Assembly: GCA_900155495.1 (NCBI GenBank)
Contig: FTLJ01000209.1
Span: forward strand, 1-63,944
Source of the DNA: Porogramme epimiltina
Lineage: Eukaryota > Basidiomycota > Agaricomycetes > Polyporales > Polyporaceae
Direction: 5' to 3'
DNA length: 63,944 nucleotides
Positions 61,485 through 63,944 of this stretch are shown piece by piece (the stretch's first letter is position 1; each line of letters opens with the position of its first letter). The notes under the pieces are model-generated. The model did not search any database. It was not told where the DNA came from and saw only the letters and a list, made by a program, of their open reading frames with translations. The position numbers and the translations under genes were made by a program.

Positions 61485-63885
61485 TCAGGTGGTTCTGCCC
61501 ATTGCCAGCATCACGATTGCGTACATGTTGGCGGCGAGGATGACGAAAAAGATGAGGTACGCCAAAGACGTAACTATCCAGCCACTCGCGAAGGAGACAT
61601 ATTGCTCCTCATCAAACGAGGACGCTTCGTCCGAATCATGCAACCGGTGCGGCTCGTGCTTCTGCACCACGGCCACGGGCTGCTTTTCGTCGATGTGCTT
61701 TTCGTCCAGCGAACCCAGACTGTGTCCCGCGGACAGGTGCACCTCCTCGATCCCGTCCGGTAGTGAGGGCACTTCCGGCAGAGGCAGCGGCAGCGGCGGA
61801 GGGAGGGGTGGCGAACCGGCGGTCGCGAGGACCGAGGCCGCGGCCGAATCCACAGGCGAGTCCGCCGCGGAGTCGGTCGGGGAGCGCGCGGAGTCGCCGC
61901 TGGCCTGCTCGTCCGGCGCGGGCTTGCGCACGGACATGACGGACTTGGAGGACGTGAGCCAGATGAGGGGCGCGGCGACGAACGGAAGCACGATCGCGAG
62001 CGCGACCTGCGACGCGACGAGGAGCGTGTCGATGCCCGGCCGGCCGACGGCGATGGCGACGACGACGGAGGGGATCAGGCCGATGAGGCGCGTGATTATG
62101 CGGCGGAGGAACGGCTGGCGACGGGAGAACGAGGAGGAGCACGGGTGAGCGAATGGGCCCTGGTCATTGCATCCGGAGGAAGCGCACGTACGGATACTCT
62201 CCATTCGATGAAGCCCTCTGAAACGAGCTGTCCTGCGAGCGTGGCGGTGATGCTCGCGGTCTGGCCTGCGCAAAGGAGCGCAAGGGCGAAAATGAAGGCA
62301 GCCGCTGCGGTGAGCATTTGATTTGATCAGTTAAAATCATGTCCACGTTACGTGAATCGCTGAGAGAAGCCATACCGTTGCCGATATGCGCGCTGATCAG
62401 ATCGTGTGCGTCGAACAGGCCAGCTGGAACGGCCTTCCCTGATGGTTCATCTTTGAAGAAGACGGTGGCTGCTATAACGAGGATGCTGGTGCGCGACCTC
62501 TCGTCAGGGACATTGTACCTCCGGCTGGGCTCGGAGAGTTACTTACGCAGAATTTATTGGCACGGCAACGGCCAACAGACTGAAGATGACGTCCACCAGC
62601 CCATGGGTGAGGTGAGCGCGGATGAAGCCGAGTTCGTTGTTCTCCCGGCCATATTTGTCCCGGTAATCCCTCGCCGCGGCCCTACGCTCAGCGCGTGAGA
62701 TCTCAAAAAGGGACTTTAACCAAGCCCTAGCTTTGTCTCGGAAGCTCGTAGGCCCGACTGTAGACGGTGTCGGTAGCACAAGCTCGGGCCCGATCCTGTC
62801 CTGTGTGGCTAGGTAGGACCCAAGGAAAAGGGCGTGCGGCATGACTGTAGCACCTAGGATACCGACGGCTGTGAAGGTAGACAGATTAGCTTCCACGCTT
62901 TCAGTAAAAGGCACAGCCAATCACCTGTGTAGAGAGCGTCAGGTTGTCTATGGAACAACGTCTTGTCCGGAATAAATCCTAGGAACGCTTCCGACCATGC
63001 TGGGCCCACACGGACTAGTAGCACTAGGAAACAAACAAAGACCGCAGCGACCTGTGATTTTGTGAACATCGGAGAACTCAACATGGAAGGGTGGACAGCA
63101 TACAAGGGTCATCACGACGTATTCGAATACCTTGACAGGACGTCCATTGCCACGTGAAGGGTCCCCGATGAGCAGGAAGATGAGAACGTCGGAGGCAGTA
63201 ATGAGAACGGACACCCAAAGGGGAATTGAGGGGAAGATGAGGCATAGCCCTATCGCCGACCCAATAAGCTCGGCGATGTCGGTGCTCACGATGGCGATCT
63301 CTGAAAGCACATAGAGTGGATATAGGACGGCGTAGCGAATGAGACGCCGGTGCCGTGGGCGGTCGTGGAGGAGCACTCGACAATGCGATGCAAGGTCTGC
63401 GGACGAGTGTATCAGGGTTTGTGATTCATTGAAGTATGAGTTCTGCATCACTGGTGCGCACCTAGTCCGGTAACACATCCAAGCTTAAACGCAAGAGACT
63501 GGGCGGGCGCATTAGGACCGACGAACGGAGTGCGTTTCGGTGGCTACTTAGGGCTGACCTGTAGAACCATCGCGCCAAGACCTGCGATTAGGATGATGAA
63601 AAGCATCGGTCTATAGCCGAACAGAGAGCCGGCCTGGAGGTCTACGCTCCAGTTTCCTCTACAACGGTTGTTTCAGCGTGCGATCAAAGCTTAGTGTGGC
63701 GCAGCAAGATGAACTTACGGGTCGAAGTACGCCACAGAGCAGATGATGCCGACGCCGACATGCTTGGTTATGTGTTTTGCGACGATACGGCCACTGTATG
63801 TGAAGCGGGCGGACCAGGAGGGCGCCTCACTAATGGAGGGAGTGCGGTAAACGGCGTCGCGCTCCGGGTGGTCGAGGAGAGACAT
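61485..63885 (-). CDS. NRAMP divalent metal transporter (Smf family)
   Basis: Proton-coupled manganese/iron importer of the NRAMP family. Starts MSLLDHPERDAVYRTP at 63885; TM1 carries the metal-binding AYFDPGNWSVD, completed across an intron (DP|GN). Further helices include LYVLSEIAIVSTDIAELIGSA, VAAVFVCFLVLLVRVG, the TM6 signature GATVMPHALFLGS, and FIFALALLCAGQTASITATLAGQ with the family transport signature. IITRLIGLIPSVVVAIAVG and ALAIVLPFVAAPLIWLT come after. Before the last helix there is a cytosolic loop of about 125 residues rich in Ser/Pro/Asp, then ASGWIVTSLAYLIFFVILAANMYAIVMLAMG. About 600 residues, roughly nine introns, stop at 61485-61487. The DPGN and MPH motifs are intact, so transport should be possible. 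Confidence 0.94.
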
Positions 63886-63944
63886 CGGGGGAGGAGGGGG
63901 CGGGAAGGAGGGGGTCCGACGGGGAAAGCATGGCGGCGGGGAGT

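Overview
The window is nuclear DNA of a filamentous basidiomycete, most likely an Agaricomycete. The genes carry many short GT-AG introns of about 50-65 nt. Coding is GC-rich, intergenic promoters are short and pyrimidine-rich, and the gene set is fungal (Ssk2-type MAP3K, Atg26-type sterol glucosyltransferase, GH72 and chitin deacetylase wall enzymes with GPI-type tails, a SUR7/PalI protein). I cannot name a genus. Protein identities come from motif recognition in frame; splice sites were read by eye, so exon details are approximate where not given.

Layout: 0.75-5.4 kb Ssk2-like MAPKKK (-); 5.7-7.8 kb Rbg1/DRG1 GTPase (+); 8.5-10.6 kb PhnP-like metallo-beta-lactamase hydrolase (+); 11.2-12.1 kb PRELI/Ups mitochondrial lipid-transfer protein (+); 12.6-16.6 kb Ric1 (+); 17.0-18.6 kb 2-oxoglutarate/Fe(II) oxygenase (+); 18.8-24.0 kb sterol glucosyltransferase Atg26 (-); 24.4-25.5 kb SUR7/PalI protein (+); tRNA-Lys (-); 26.1-28.2 kb GH72 glucanosyltransferase (+); a gene-free 2.7 kb; 30.9-32.4 kb chitin deacetylase (-); 32.9-34.1 kb SET/NAP histone chaperone (-); 34.4-37.2 kb Sac1 (-); 37.3-38.2 kb U2 A' (+); 38.4-39.2 kb TMEM205-like membrane protein (-); 39.8-41.1 kb CSN6 (-); 41.4-44.2 kb MCM5 (+); 44.5-44.9 kb Emi1-like twin CX9C protein (-); tRNA-Lys (+); 45.4-48.0 kb a decayed large-subunit catalase (-); a gene-free 3 kb; 51.0-52.3 kb C2H2 transcription factor (-); a gene-free 4.7 kb with several hairpins; 57.0-59.6 kb serine carboxypeptidase (+); tRNA-Lys (+); 61.5-63.9 kb NRAMP metal transporter (-).

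Most of this is conserved housekeeping content: signalling, translation-associated GTPase, membrane lipids, vesicle traffic, splicing, replication, protein degradation control and cell wall. Genes are often paired head to head on short shared promoters (Ssk2/Rbg1, Atg26/SUR7, Sac1/U2A', CSN6/MCM5). I see no CRISPR, prophage, integrase, transposase or biosynthetic cluster, and no convincing undescribed multi-gene system. The items most worth a second look are the three identical intron-bearing tRNA-Lys genes whose intron is perfectly complementary to the acceptor strand, the catalase relic, and the hairpin cluster at 53.95-54.49 kb inside the gene-free stretch upstream of the zinc-finger gene.
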